NCBI GenBank assembly: GCA_907163375.1
Contig: CAJQUW010003451.1
Location: forward strand, 1-64,000
DNA: 64,000 nt
Direction of reading: 5' to 3'
From: Prostheceraeus crozeri
Taxonomy: Eukaryota > Platyhelminthes > Polycladida > Euryleptidae
This document shows positions 34,996 through 47,170 of this stretch, in pieces. The notes beneath the pieces are model-generated. The model was not told the origin of the DNA. It saw only the letters and a program-made list of their open reading frames with translations, and ran no database searches. Every line of letters begins with the position of its first letter. Position 1 is the stretch's first letter. A program made the position numbers and the translations under genes.

Positions 34996-37900
34996 CCCGC
35001 ATAACACGGTTTCGTAAAGTTTCGTAAAAATAACGTTCCAACTTTGGTTACACTTTCCGTAAATTATTCGTAAAACCTTATTTGGTAATTATTACGTGAA
35101 TTATCGATCACTTTTTGCGTAACTTTACGTAATAAAATGTGCCACTTTCAACGCAACATTCACGTTATGATTTTTACCTAAAAATTACGTAACTTTTGTG
35201 AGGATAACTTAACGTTATTCTTTCCGTCTTTCTATCAAAAGATCCAAAAGACACCAATAATATTTCATGTGTATTTTCATTGTGTTGATATACTGTTCAC
35301 AACATATTACCAATCATTCTTTCATATGTAGACACTAAATTGCTGGTTACACGACAAAATATTCAGTACGTCAACTGCAGTCTATCACAAATGTATTCTC
35401 ATACTTTCTGACAATAAAAAACCAGAAGACTTATTTGAAAGGAAGGAGAACAGGTCTTCCATAGACATTAAAAATCAAGCCAACTTGACAAAGGAAGTGT
35501 GAATACTGTTCGTCTATGAAGCTGTCACAAAAATGCGAGAATGAAAAATTGAGAAACTCTACGGCTCGTTTCGGAAGAGAATAATTATGATCTTTACATG
35601 CTACGCATACCTGGATTCGAGTAGATGGGGTGGCACATACATACAAATCTTCGTGAGTTATGAACGAAGCAAACAGCATGGAATTTTCCAGATCTGTTAG
35701 GAAGCATCAATTATTGTCTCAATAAAGCAGAGGATAGTGTGTCAATCAACACATGGAGTACCCAAAATTCAATACAAATTGATGACACCAACAATATCCC
35801 ACCATTGTTGTAAGAAATTAGGAACATTCATTCACAATTTCGTTTTACCACTCTGACCTTTGAAATTGGATCAATTTCATAACCCGTATGCTGCATATGC
35901 ATAGCAGAATAATGGACGGTGGAAAATGAAGTTAGTGACCACCTGAAAAAAAATGAGAGACTACATTTTGTATTATTGAATGATCATTATCCATCTGAGT
36001 AGGCCTACTTATATGTAGTACTAAATGGTTACATGCTCGTTGCAACTTTTCTTCGTTCAGATTGGTGCCAACCATAACACAAACAGCCAGAAAACGAAAT
36101 TTATTATTCATTTTTCATTAAATAAAAATAGAATTCCATTTTTTCAGAAAATTTACTATTTTGTCAAAATTCTACACTATCTGATATAATGATGATAAAA
36201 ACAGGTACTATCACGATTATCCCATGAAGTTTTTCGGTCTCTGTGATGTGCTGACTTAGTCCATATAGAATGGAGCTATAATCATAAATAGTAGCGCATA
36301 CGAATCACAGAGGGATTCTTTATCATAAAACATGGATTATATTTGTGGAAAATTACGCTCCGATTAATTTTGTTAAGAAAACAGAACACAATGAATAAAA
36401 GCATGTAATTTGAAACCGGATAACAAGAAGCTATAAGAAAGCGAGTACTGTAATAAACGAGATATTGAAGAGAACACGGGGTATGTTTGTCACATTTATC
36501 TTATAATGTCTTATCTTAACGTAATTCCGATGGTATTCATTTTTTGCTATACTACACTTCCAATTCATATTATAAAACTACTAATTGCAGTTTAAAGTAG
36601 TTTTATTCGTTTACCATTTCTGAACAATGCTAGCATTTAGCATTTAACATTTAAATAAAATATAAAGACATTGTTGTTCAACGTCATACTGCCACGAAAT
36701 GTTCCAAGGATTAGCAGTTCATTATAACATCACTGCAAAACCATAACATTCGGAGAGTGACAAAAATGTGCAAGAAATTAATTCTCAAGCAACTCACCTC
36801 TGATAAACAGTGCAGGCCTACAGAGTGATCAAAAGTTTCTCCCTTGCCATATGGTCGGACTCATTGAATTGACTTGTCTAAATCCATTCGTATTTTCAGC
36901 ATTGATTCCTAGGATAACGATTCATGTCTGAAATACAAAATAAAGATATTGATTTGTATGCAAATAAAACGCAAGTTTGCAAAGCATCTTTCGAAGGCAT
37001 ACTTTGTGATTATTCATAGCATTCTTGTAAAAAAAGCAACATTTAACATCACATCATTAAAAGATTTACATGTTCTATAGGCAATTTCAGATAGTCCTCG
37101 GCCTTGACACTGAAATAGATTTTTGAACACATGATGGGACTAATTATCATAAACAAACATGGATTTGCACTCAATTTACATAAATACTTACATGGCACAA
37201 TCCACATGCCAGCGGCTGATTCAAAATACATTCAATTTGACAATTTGTAGGAAATATAATATGCAAATGGGTGCACACATAATTACTGCATGCACAACAA
37301 AAAATGCATGTCAAAAAATTATTAAGAATACAACTGTTTTTAAGTGTACATGCGTACTTCACAGTAGTCTCAGTAATGAAAATTTAATTATAATTATACC
37401 TGCGACTACCGATCAATGTCATTTGCCACAAAATATCCAAGATTAAAAAACATTCGGAAGCTCTGACGGATCGGTCGCTTTGAAAATTAAACGACTTACC
37501 TTTATAACCAGAATGACACGTGAGGTCGATTTGGTCGGCCAACTAATGCAGCTGGCTTGAGCATTATTTTTTAATCAGTGATAGGGGACCATTTGGATTC
37601 ATGCAACCCCATCTAAAAAAAGCAAGTATCCACCTAATATTCGTCTCAAACATGCTGTATAAACCGAGTGCAGTGACGCTGCTTTCTGAATTATTTTGAG
37701 TCATGACCGCAGAATGTAGGCTACTCATTAAAATTCGATTCAGTGGTTGAGAAAATAGGGTTTCATTTCAAGACCTCATGTGATGGTTCATTTTACAATA
37801 TGTTATAATATCATGTTTTTCAATTTCATTAATTCATGATTTTAGCATGACAATTAAAAAAATGAATATATCTCTCACTAATTGCCGATTTATAATGTTA

Positions 37901-39834
37901 CCCTCTATCAATTGGCCTACTTAGTTTCCTTGCCTGATACTACCTGAAACCTTGATGCTGTAAACCTAGTACGCACTACATCTACCGGATGAACAAGGAG
38001 TAAAACATAAGCCGTTTTTGAATTCCTACCGTCTAAAACAGCCGTGTCACATTCTCCAATATCTATTCCCGAATAAAACCCGGTTCAGAGTGAGAAAAAG
38101 AGATGGAACCCTCAATTGAAGCACAGTATAAATATGATCACGCTGAAAACGATGCAACGCTTGAACTTTCCTACTGAATTTCAGAAAAATATTCATTGTT
38201 TTTAAATCAAAAACTTTAGCACCGGTAGGTCTAGAAAACTAATGTTCGATTTTTTCAATCTCAAGCACATTATTTCAAAAAGGAGACCACGAAGGTGTAC
38301 GCTTACGGCTAAAATACAATTTAACTCACACTTCATGGAATAATAACTTGGTTTGTAGCATGAGTGATCGTCTCACCTTCTTTTCTTCGCTCTATCCTTA
38401 TCCGCACGTAAACTTGAGAGAATCGGCAGAAATTGAGTCACACAGGTATTCGATTCACACTTCTATCAATTTCGTTTAATTCGAAGAAGCTTCACGAAAT
38501 CATAGTTTGCCAATGTAAAGAATCAGCATGAAAAGTCGTTGGCACATCCAGTGAAAGCTTTACAATTCACAGCCCTTCTGTTCGAGTGAGGAGCGCACAT
38601 CGAAACGAGCGCAGCAGTATGGCCAGACAGTAAGGTCACGCATTGTTAATAGAAACGCAAAGTAAGTCAGTGCACGCCATGGACGGTGAGGGCACGCGCA
38701 CTCTATGCGTGAGTCACTCTATAAAGCAATGATCCTACGTGTAAGGCAAGATTGATGTTGTTATGACGTCACTCGATCGCAAGTCCTCGACTGAAGGCAT
38801 GCAAGGAAGAAACAAACGCTCATACTAATGTAGAGCTGCAATGGGGAATATTAAGTATTTAAGAATTAAGTATGGGGAATATGAGTGCTATTATTGTGCT
38901 TGTCTGTGAAATCAAACTGCATGTTCATCGACTTCAATGTGATGTGAAAATATTACACTGTTCAAGTTCAATTCCATTGTTCACGTATTTGTCTTGGAGA
39001 TTCGGTTCCGTTTTGACACCATGCAGCTGCTGGCTAGTGATAAAAAGTTGTGATTCTTATATCATTTGACGTAAACATTGTCATCATGTATCCAAACAGA
39101 TGAGTTCAGAACTCCGCTTACTGCACTGTTTAATGCTAACAATCCTATAAGCATGCAGAAATATTTTTGTTATATAGACAAATTAATTCATAAATATTTG
39201 TAAAATGTTTCAGATTTGAACATTTAAGTGATTATGATAATATTTGTCAAATAATGATCAAATATGTATCAAAAATTATTAAAAAATATCAAATATACAG
39301 TATTTGATTGTTTTATAAAACTATCTAACATTTGTAAAATCTATCACCATCAGTCATATATTAGATAAATTATCTCGGTTTTTTCAACCCGGGTAATACA
39401 AGTATATAATAAATTACTACCTTTTTTGGCATCAACATAACCAAAGATATGGGTCCATGTACATTCAATACCGGTATTTAATATTTTGCATTATACAATA
39501 AAATATTACGTGGTATGCGCTAAATCTGCAAGGTAAAATTGTATCCAATATTTACGCTATTGACGTTATTTATGTTGTGTAACATTAATCACACAATTTT
39601 CACGTAATACTTACGTTTACTTAGAGAACTTTTTAAAGTAAATTTTGATACCTATAATTACCAAAATTAACTTCGACAATAAAGTTCATAATTATTTTTT
39701 TCTTTTTTGAATATCTTTTCTTAATGTACTTCAATATAAAACATCGTATAAATTATGAATTTAAGTTCAGGAACCCCCTGTTACCTATTGTAACGAAAAA
39801 TTTCCCATAATTTATGGTAAATTTGTTATGCGGG
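34996..39834. mobile_element. 4.8-kb element nested in the pogo transposon, no coding sequence
   Basis: Terminal inverted repeats CCCGCATAAC and GTTATGCGGG are flanked by TTA on both sides (34993-34995 and 39835-39837), a likely 3-bp duplication. The outer ~250 bp of the left end is crowded with CGTAA/ACGTAA words, and related words occur near 39590-39620. No frame longer than about 95 codons and no domain is seen across 4.8 kb. It contains two of the CATTCGGA dispersed repeats (36695-36830 and near 37450). It is probably a non-autonomous element mobilised by an unlinked transposase. The 3-bp TTA duplication resembles PIF/Harbinger targets, but assignment is uncertain. Confidence 0.7.
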
Positions 39835-39916
39835 TTATAAGCGCATGTGCTTATATCCGGATATAAGCACACCTCCGCTTATAAGCACATGTGCTTAAAA
39901 GCGCGATAATACGGTA

Positions 39917-40272
39917 ATAGCATCGTATAAAATATTTGGAAGAATGTAATGTACTTAGCACAGAGTTGAAAGTTGCTAGTAAAGAGTTGTCAAAGATATA
40001 TGACGTGTGGATTAGAAATCTGATAATTAGTAAATAACGAAAATAGAAACAATATCTTTCAATATTGACTCTTTCCAATTGAATTAAAAACATGACAAAT
40101 ATGTCGTCATATTTGATAAAGTATTTATGTATGAAGTAAGTTTTAAGACATAATCTAAATTTTCACAAAATAGATTGGGATTTTGAGATGCAGATACTCA
40201 TGGATAGGTCTGTCCATACATATCGCATTCTCAAGCATGCATAACCTAGGCGTTCGAAAATCGGGCAAATAT
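39917..40272. other. No recognisable feature
   Basis: AT-rich spacer between the pogo and hAT elements. Confidence 0.4.
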
Positions 40273-40280
40273 ATTAAAAT

Positions 40281-41037
40281 CAGGGATGCGGAGTCCTATC
40301 ATTTTGACAGGACTCCGACTCCTGCTTTTGATAGGACTCCGGGTGGACAGTATATATAGCCTAGTTTTTTTAAAAAAAACTGGTAACCTACGTCATAGAT
40401 CATGATATATAAGCTCACCTAAACCTATTTTTACTGATCATTGCTGTATCAATCATCAATCATTTTCGATGAAAGTTTATCAAATGTCGCCTTAAGTTGG
40501 AAGCATGCGACTCGGCTCCTCCCATCCTGCTGATGTGTGCTTTACACGGTTTTTCTCCAGTCTCTACCAGGCAGGAACATCCCCCATCCTTCTTCAAATA
40601 ATATGAGTACACTTTTGATTTTGATATGCGCTTTGGAGAAGACATCACACACGATTAACGTGAGGGTAAGAGGTAATGTTCTCAAACAAACTAGTATTTC
40701 ATTTTTGTCGCTGATGTGACCTTTGGTGCGTAGTTGTGATGGAGGCTGGGAAGGCTTGTCTTCTCTATTAAATCACCGAGTGAAAAGACAATCCTTTTTT
40801 CACTATCACGGTTCATTCCCTCAACTATTACAAGCCTTGCATGCACTGTTGTCTCTGTACTTTTGTTTGACGGAGAAAGTTGACATCAAGACAGTGACAG
40901 CCATGCACGAGGATAAAGAATTAGTTTGTATTATATTTCGGTCTAGTTATAGGCCGGAGTCCGGAGTCCTATCATTTGATAGGACTTCGACTCCAGCAAA
41001 AATGATAGGACTCCGGGACTCCGACTCTGCATCCCTG
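40281..41037 (-). mobile_element. Non-autonomous hAT element with 8-bp duplication
   Basis: The ends CAGGGATGCGGAGTC and GACTCTGCATCCCTG are inverted repeats of the hAT type. The 8-bp target duplication ATTAAAAT is exact at 40273-40280 and 41038-41045. Subterminal GGAGTCCTATCA words recur on both ends. Length is 757 bp, so most of the transposase is missing. Confidence 0.92.
40460..40648 (-). pseudogene. BED-type zinc finger of a hAT transposase, fragment
   Basis: The minus-strand peptide starts near MMSSPKRISKSKVYSYYLKK and continues with CSCLVETGEKPCKAHISR and NLRRHLINFHRK. This is the Cys-Cys-His-His pattern of a BED finger, the usual N-terminal DNA-binding domain of hAT transposases. It lies entirely within the hAT derivative; the catalytic region is absent. 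Confidence 0.75.
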
Positions 41038-41479
41038 ATTAAAATGTCAACGAAATTAATGTAATGCAAGTATATAGCCTACATATTCATCACAGGCTCA
41101 TGTGCAACTCGTGCATCATGCAAGGAACTTCCTTTCCCACCATATGAAATTTGTAGAGTAAAAGTTGAAATATCAAACAGAATGCCAGTACCGGTAAATA
41201 TTAATGCAACTCTCCTTGTAACCATCGCCAATAGGCAAATTCTCAACACATGCTTCATCCCAGAAGTTTGACGACTTGCAATCCATCTCTTAATTTGTAG
41301 CTTACCTTTGCATCATATATTCTTCAACTACATCTTGGTCTGCATTCAGGTTATTGTCAATTACCGCCAACATAGCTCACATTTTGTGAAAAAGATATGT
41401 GAAATTTAACTTTTTTGTCACATACTTCAACAAAGAGGAATGATTCGAGAGAAGATATATGGACAAATAATGCGAATTA

Positions 41480-42120
41480 GATTTCAGATTATCATGCATC
41501 GAGTGAGCAATGAGATGCATGGAACATGTATGATGCGAAAGTAGATTGAACGGCAAAATGCTTTAGATATGAAGCATGTATATTATGAAAGATATTTTGA
41601 TCAATTACATATTTCAAAAATATTTAAGCTCTGATCAATCTTTACCAGAGATATACCATACTAACCTCTACCAGATGTTTTCAAGATGAATAAAACCTCT
41701 GAATACCTGACTTCTTCAGTGTATCTCTGAAATCAAGGTCACACATCATTGGGTATCGTCAGACATAGCGACAGAGAATCGAGCAGACACAATTGTACTC
41801 AAACAACTTCTCTCCACCAACCAACATCTCTCAGTAGACAGCAGCAATTGTTTTCGAGCCTTTCATTTGTGTAAATTCCGCCCCCTATCGAAACTGTATG
41901 AGGCACGTGAAAGTCAATAGTGTTGCATATTTTGACTGTGTGCATCCATCACCCCTTTCAGTGACACTGACTCAATACGAATTAATGGAGTTTACTGTAT
42001 TTGAGATTGTCAAATCTATCATGGGTCAAACTGGTTGGAAGTGGGTCAACTGAGTCTGACCCACGGCATATGTGACCCACTTGACCCACCTGACCCATGA
42101 CTCACGACCCACCTCCAACT
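41480..42120. repeat. Repeat segment related to 3290-4090
   Basis: A near copy of 3290-3904 followed by a short GACCCAC array (42040-42118) that ends in CACCTCCAACTC, the complement of the array leader. This suggests that the minisatellite block itself has inverted ends. Confidence 0.7.
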
Positions 42121-42137
42121 CTGCATCTGAAAGAAGA

Positions 42138-42594
42138 CCAGCCAGTACGAGTTTCTGCAGGGAACGAAGCCGAAAATGAGACTTTCACAGAATGATGTAC
42201 ACCTCATAGTCTAGCAGCCAGAACGAGTTTCTGCAGGGAACGAAGCCGAAAATGAGACTTTCACAGAATGATGTACACCCCATAGTCTAGCAGCCAGAAC
42301 GAGTTTCTGCAGGGAACGAAGCCGAAAATGAGACTTTCACAGAATGATGTACACCTCATAGTCCGGCAGCCAGCACGAGTTTCTGCAGGGAACGAAGCCG
42401 AAAATGAGACTTTCACAGAATGATGTACACCCCATAGTCTAGCAGCCAGAACGAGTTTCTGCAGGGAACAAAGCCGAAAATGAGACTTTCACAGAATGAT
42501 GTACACCTCATAGTCCGGCAGCCAGAACGAGTTTCTGCATGGAACGAAGCCGAAAAAGGAGACTTTCACAGAATGATGTACACTCTATTCCTGC
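42138..42594 (+). repeat. 76-bp tandem array, six units
   Basis: Unit starts (GAGTTTCTGCAGGGAACG) fall at 42149, 42225, 42301, 42377, 42453 and 42529, exactly 76 bp apart. Each unit runs from a GGCAGCCAG word through AAAATGAGACTTTCACAG to GTACACC. A single unit in the opposite orientation lies at 43190-43255 (ending GGCTGCCGGACT). The array is therefore the multiplied left terminus of an inverted-repeat element spanning about 42138-43255. Confidence 0.9.
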
Positions 42595-43375
42595 TACGAA
42601 TCTGCGCGTCTCCCGAGTTCTAATTAGATCCTCTTCTTGACCTACAGGATCAAAGAAAAACATACGTCAATCCAATTTGGCGCAGATTGCAGTTTTCACT
42701 TAAAATGAAATTTGTTGAGTGATGTTGAATGACACTTACTGAGAGAAAAACACTAAGTCTAGAACCGTAATTATTAAGGTGGAATGTGATTTCCTATTAT
42801 ACACTGTACAATGCACATATGTTGCTGTCATGTTTTTGATCGGCAACTTATGCGAGAATGTGGCTGAATGTGGATTAAATTGCTCAGAATGTTTGTGCTT
42901 GCTGACATTATGAGGCGCGCCAAACATGAATGTGCTTCGCTACATAGACATGCGTGCATTAACACGATAGGAAATGTCTTGAAGACACTCATGTCAAAAA
43001 TAATGACTGTACCGGTAGACTTATTGCTTTTCGCTTTATCAGACAAAACATAGAAATTCTTGTTTTGCAAAGAACGTCAGTCTGCTTCCCATTGGCTCTA
43101 CACGTGTTATTCTTTGATCCTGTCTGACAAGAAGAGGAACTAACTAGAACTCTGCAGACGAGCAGATTCGTAGTAGGCATAGGGTGCACACCATTCTGTG
43201 AAAGTCTAATTTTGGACCCCATTCCCTGCAGAAACTCGCTTTGGCTGCCGGACTGTTGATGTGGTACATGTGCTTGCAACGATCATTGCACCGGATTGAT
43301 CATTTGCAAACGGCGTTCCAGTTATATTTCACATCGCAAGAAATCGCTTGCGTGAATTCTTATGTGAATGTCATA

Positions 43376-43729
43376 AAAGGGAATCCCAAAATAGCGAATT
43401 CCCGGCGAATTGCCATAATATCGAATTCCCAAAATAGCGAATTCCCAGCGAATTTCCATAATATCGAATTCCCAAAATAGCGAATTCCCGGCGAATTGCC
43501 ATAATATCGAATTGCCATAATATCGAATTCCCAAAATAGCGAATTTCCGGCGAATTACCATAATATCGAATTCCCAAAATAGCGAATTCCCGGCGAATTG
43601 CCATAATATCGAATTCCCAAAATAGCGAATTCCCGGCGAATTGCCATAATATCGAATTCCCAAAATAGCGAATTACCATAATATCGAATTCCCAAAATAG
43701 CGAATTCCCGGCGAATTGCCATAATATCG
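43376..43729. repeat. 43-bp EcoRI-site satellite, array A
   Basis: Direct units of CCCAAAATAGCGAATT, CCCGGCGAATT and GCCATAATATCGAATT (43 bp together), with occasional units lacking one module. Most modules end in GAATT, giving repeated GAATTC sites. Long minus-strand frames over it (Trp/Phe/Tyr/Ile-rich, period 43) are artefacts of the repeat. Confidence 0.92.
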
Positions 43730-43766
43730 AGTTGATCGCCAAAAACAGAAGCGTGTTTATAATTGT

Positions 43767-44031
43767 CATCGTTGTTGAAAACAGGTTGGATCGCTTCTTG
43801 AAGACTTTAATGGCTCAATAAAAACAAAAGTTAGCTATGTACAATAAAATCCGCCAGTACTTCGTGCCACTGACACTTCTATGGGCGCTCGGTAGGGCAC
43901 TTCTATGGAGCGCCCATAGAAGTGTCAGTGGCACGAAGTACTGGCGGATTTTATTGTACATAGCTAACTTTTGTTTTTATTGAGCCATTAAAGTCTTCAA
44001 GAAGCGATCCAACCTGTTTTCAACAACGATG
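43767..44031. mobile_element. Fold-back element between satellite arrays
   Basis: Two 123-base arms (43767-43889 and 43909-44031) are essentially perfect complements around a 19-base loop. The satellite continues in the same orientation on both sides, which is what insertion into a pre-existing array would give. It could fold into a long hairpin. Confidence 0.88.
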
Positions 44032-44788
44032 CCATAATATCGAATTTCCATAATAGCGAATTCCCGGCGAATTTCCATAATAACGAATTTCCAAAATAGC
44101 GAATTCCCGGCGAATTGCCATAATATCGAATTTCCATAATAGCGAATTCCCGGCGAATTTCCATAATATCGAATTCCCAAAATAGCGAATTCCCGGCGAA
44201 TTTCCATAATATCGAATTCCCAAAATAGCGAATTCCCGGCGAATTGCCATAATATCGAATTCCCAAAATAGCGAATTCCCGGCGAATTGCCATAATATCG
44301 AATTCCCAAAATAGCGAATTCCCGGCGAATTGCCATAATATCGAATTCCCAAAATAGCGAATTCCCGGCGAATTGCCATAATATCGAATTCCCAAAATAG
44401 CGAATTCCCAAAATAGCGAATTCCCGGCGAATTTCCATAATATCGAATTCCCAAAATAGCGAATTCCCAGCGAATTGCTATAATATCGAATTCCCAAAAT
44501 AGCGAATTCCCGGCGAATTGCCATAATAGCGAATTCCCAAAATAGCGAATTCCCGGCGAATTGCCATAATATCGAATTCCCAAAATAGCGAATTCCCGGC
44601 GAATTGCAATAATAGCGAATTCCCAAAATAGCGAATTCCCGGCGAATTTCCATAATATCGAATTCCCAAAATAGCGAATTCCCGGCGAATTGCCATAATA
44701 TCGAATTCCCAAAATAGCGAATTGCCATAATATCGAATTCCCAAAATAGCGAATTGCCATAATATCGAATTCCCAAAATAGCGAATTC
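44032..44788. repeat. 43-bp EcoRI-site satellite, array B
   Basis: The same unit as array A, in the same orientation, ~17 units with substitutions (GCC/TCC, AGC/ATC) and several shortened units near the right end. It ends abruptly at GAATTCTCAGAC (44788). Confidence 0.92.
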
Positions 44789-45267
44789 TCAGACATACAC
44801 TGTTGCATCATTAAGAATCAGATGAGACTAACCATAACCTACTTGAATTTCATGAGGGATGTAGATCATTGTTGCCTGAACATTCATTTGATGAGTATTG
44901 TTATCAATCAGTCTTGGTTTCATTTCAAAGGAGCGAGGTCGAGAAGCAGCAACAATAGTCGACTGTTCCACAGGATTAAATATTCGTTTATCTGCTTCTG
45001 TTTATTGGAAGTGTGAGCAATGATGTAGAACCATGTAGAGCTCTATAACGATCACGGGAGCCGTAAACATGTTTCTGGGTTATCTCCCTTCATCAGTACG
45101 GCACACTCATTACACATCTTGTAATGACCAGACACCCTAGTCTAGATGTCTGGTTAGTTTTTCGAAACATTAGCACTAATTCGTTGCCAATTATTGTTAG
45201 TTTAACGTTAAAGAATAGGTTAGCTTGACGTTGCAAATGGCCACTTTTTTTTAATAACTTAACGTTA

Positions 45268-46015
45268 TAGTCTGGGAGCTAGCGTGAAGTTGTGCAGGGA
45301 ACGAGGTAGTACATAAAACTTTCACATAGCATAGTACACCTCTAACCTACTGCAAAACTTCGCGTCTGCCGGATCAGATCATTTGCATTTAAGAAATAGA
45401 GAGGATAACACAATCCCATGTATTTCCAGTGGTAAAATTGTGACATTTAAGGTGTTGACTCCATTTTTTCGAATTTTTGCTCATGAAAGTTACACAAATT
45501 GGTATTTTCTTGAACTGGTTATTATAGAAATCATCTACAGATCATGATCTTTCAAATGAGTTATCATTCAGTGACAGAGGATGAAGTAAAGTGTACAAAC
45601 AGACACTTTTCGTTAAAGTATATCAACAATTTTCCTGAAATTTCTATGTTAAACTTTGCAGTTACACCAACGAAAAGTGTCCGTTTGTACATTTTACTTT
45701 ATCCTCTGTCACTGAATAATAACTTATTTGAAAGATCATGATCTGTAGATGATTTCTATAATAACCAGTTCAACAAAATACCAATTTGTGTAACTTTTAT
45801 GAGCAAAAATTCGAAAAAATGGAGTCAACACCTTAAATGTCACAATTTTACCACTGGAAATACATAGGATTGTATTATCCTCTCTATTTCTGAAAAGCAA
45901 ATGATCTGATCCGGCAGACGCGAAGTTTTGCAGTAGGTTAGAGGTGTACTATGCTATGTGAAAGTTTTATGTACTACCTCGTTCCCTGCACAGCTTCACG
46001 CTAGCTCCCGGACTA
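45268..46015. mobile_element. Fold-back element 3, divergent member of the 76-bp-end family
   Basis: Arms of about 350 bp (45268-45620 and 45666-46015) begin and end with TAGTCYGGGAGCTAG and its complement, and TTA duplications flank both sides (45265-45267 and 46016-46018). The terminal sequence (GCAGGGAACGAGG...ACTTTCACA...GTACACCTC) is a diverged single copy of the 76-bp unit at 42138 and 60612, linking it to that family. It has no coding capacity. Confidence 0.88.
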
Positions 46016-46059
46016 TTAAGACTTCACTGGTTGACCAAATTGCGCTGGAATTGCAATTA

Positions 46060-47170
46060 TTTGCGTTTTCAATGCTGTTGTCATCCTGCTGCGAAACACT
46101 CCAGGGATTAATAGCAGAAAAACTCAATGCTGCTAAAACCTAAACATTCGGAGGCAAAGACAAAGAATCGCACAAAAAATTGCTTTAACGACTCACCTCA
46201 TAAGTAAATGTCAGCCTACAGAACCGTCATAATTGTTTCTCTGCCATCGATTGTGGTTTGGTGGCATCCGTTTCCATTTGTGATACTTCTTTTTGGGAGA
46301 CAATGATTCCGGTCTGAAATGCACAAGTTTTTGATGAAAAAAATATTGAATATGCTTGACACATAATAAAGAAGGATTAGACCACGTAGAAGTTGATATA
46401 ATTGAAAAGTATATGACACAGGAATGAGCTTCTATTACAAGATGAAAAAAGGTGATAATTAATTTAAACTATATTTATATTTTATCAGTCCAATAAATTA
46501 CAACAGCACGAATTAATCGACAACACAGTTTCCAAGGGTGGACAACATGCCGTTTAAGGAGAAAGTCCGATGAATTTGATATTTAATTTAAAATGATTTC
46601 TCCATTAGCTGAATCAATAACAACAGATGTGCAAGATGGTTTACTTACACATCAAAGTCATTCATATAGTGAAACATTCGAACCTGTGACTTAATTATTT
46701 TCAAAGTTTGCGACTTATTGCCAAACAGGGTTGAGAAGGGGAGAACGTGTTCCCGGCGGAAGTTCACATTTCAAAGAGGCTCAAAAAGGGCAAAAAATAA
46801 TATTCAAAGCAGAGTTATTAGTTGTTACTAATACAAATCCGCAGAAAATTCTCATCCCTGTAAACTTTAGGAAATTTTCAATCTGAATTCACGTCCCTAT
46901 TTTTGGATAAAACTTCTTGCAATGACACCAGACGTTTCGTCGTCCTGCCGACTTGATCACGGCAATAACCCAATGCTGGTGAAACCAAACATTCGGAGGC
47001 ACTGACACGAATAGCCCTACAACATACATGTATTTATACATTACAAAATATTGTCGATCACATCATTCTGCAGCGAAATGCTTCAAGGATTAACAACAGA
47101 AATACATGCTCAATACTGAAAAAACCGAATCATTCGGAGGCAATTACAAAGAATCGCAAAAAATTACTTG
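46060..47170. repeat. Cluster of CATTCGGA dispersed repeats
   Basis: Three copies (around 46080-46200, 46970-47010 and 47060-47165) share GCGAAA...CCA(G)GGATTA, an AACATTCGGAGGCA core and, in the better copies, AAGAATCGCA and a CTCACCTC end. Two further copies are at 36695-36830 and near 37440-37500. The CTCACCTC end resembles a minus-strand splice donor, so these may descend from a repeated exon; no frame is open across them. Confidence 0.5.

Larger units (their letters stand above)
32587..39914 (+). mobile_element. pogo/Tigger transposon, split by a nested insertion
   Basis: TA (32585-32586 and 39915-39916) flanks the inverted ends CCGTATTATCGCGCTTTTA and its complement. Inside each end lie GCACATGTGC, GCTTATAAGC and ATATCCGGATAT palindromes. 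The total of 7.3 kb is far too long for the family. Removing the 4839-bp insert at 34996-39834 leaves about 2.49 kb, a normal Tigger size, with the transposase at 33219-34591. Confidence 0.88.

Noticed and set aside
43997..44811. Minus-strand frames up to 263 residues across the 43-bp satellite
   Set aside because: The repeat unit lacks stops in several frames at once; the peptides are period-locked and differ only by unit variation, so they are by-products of the satellite.
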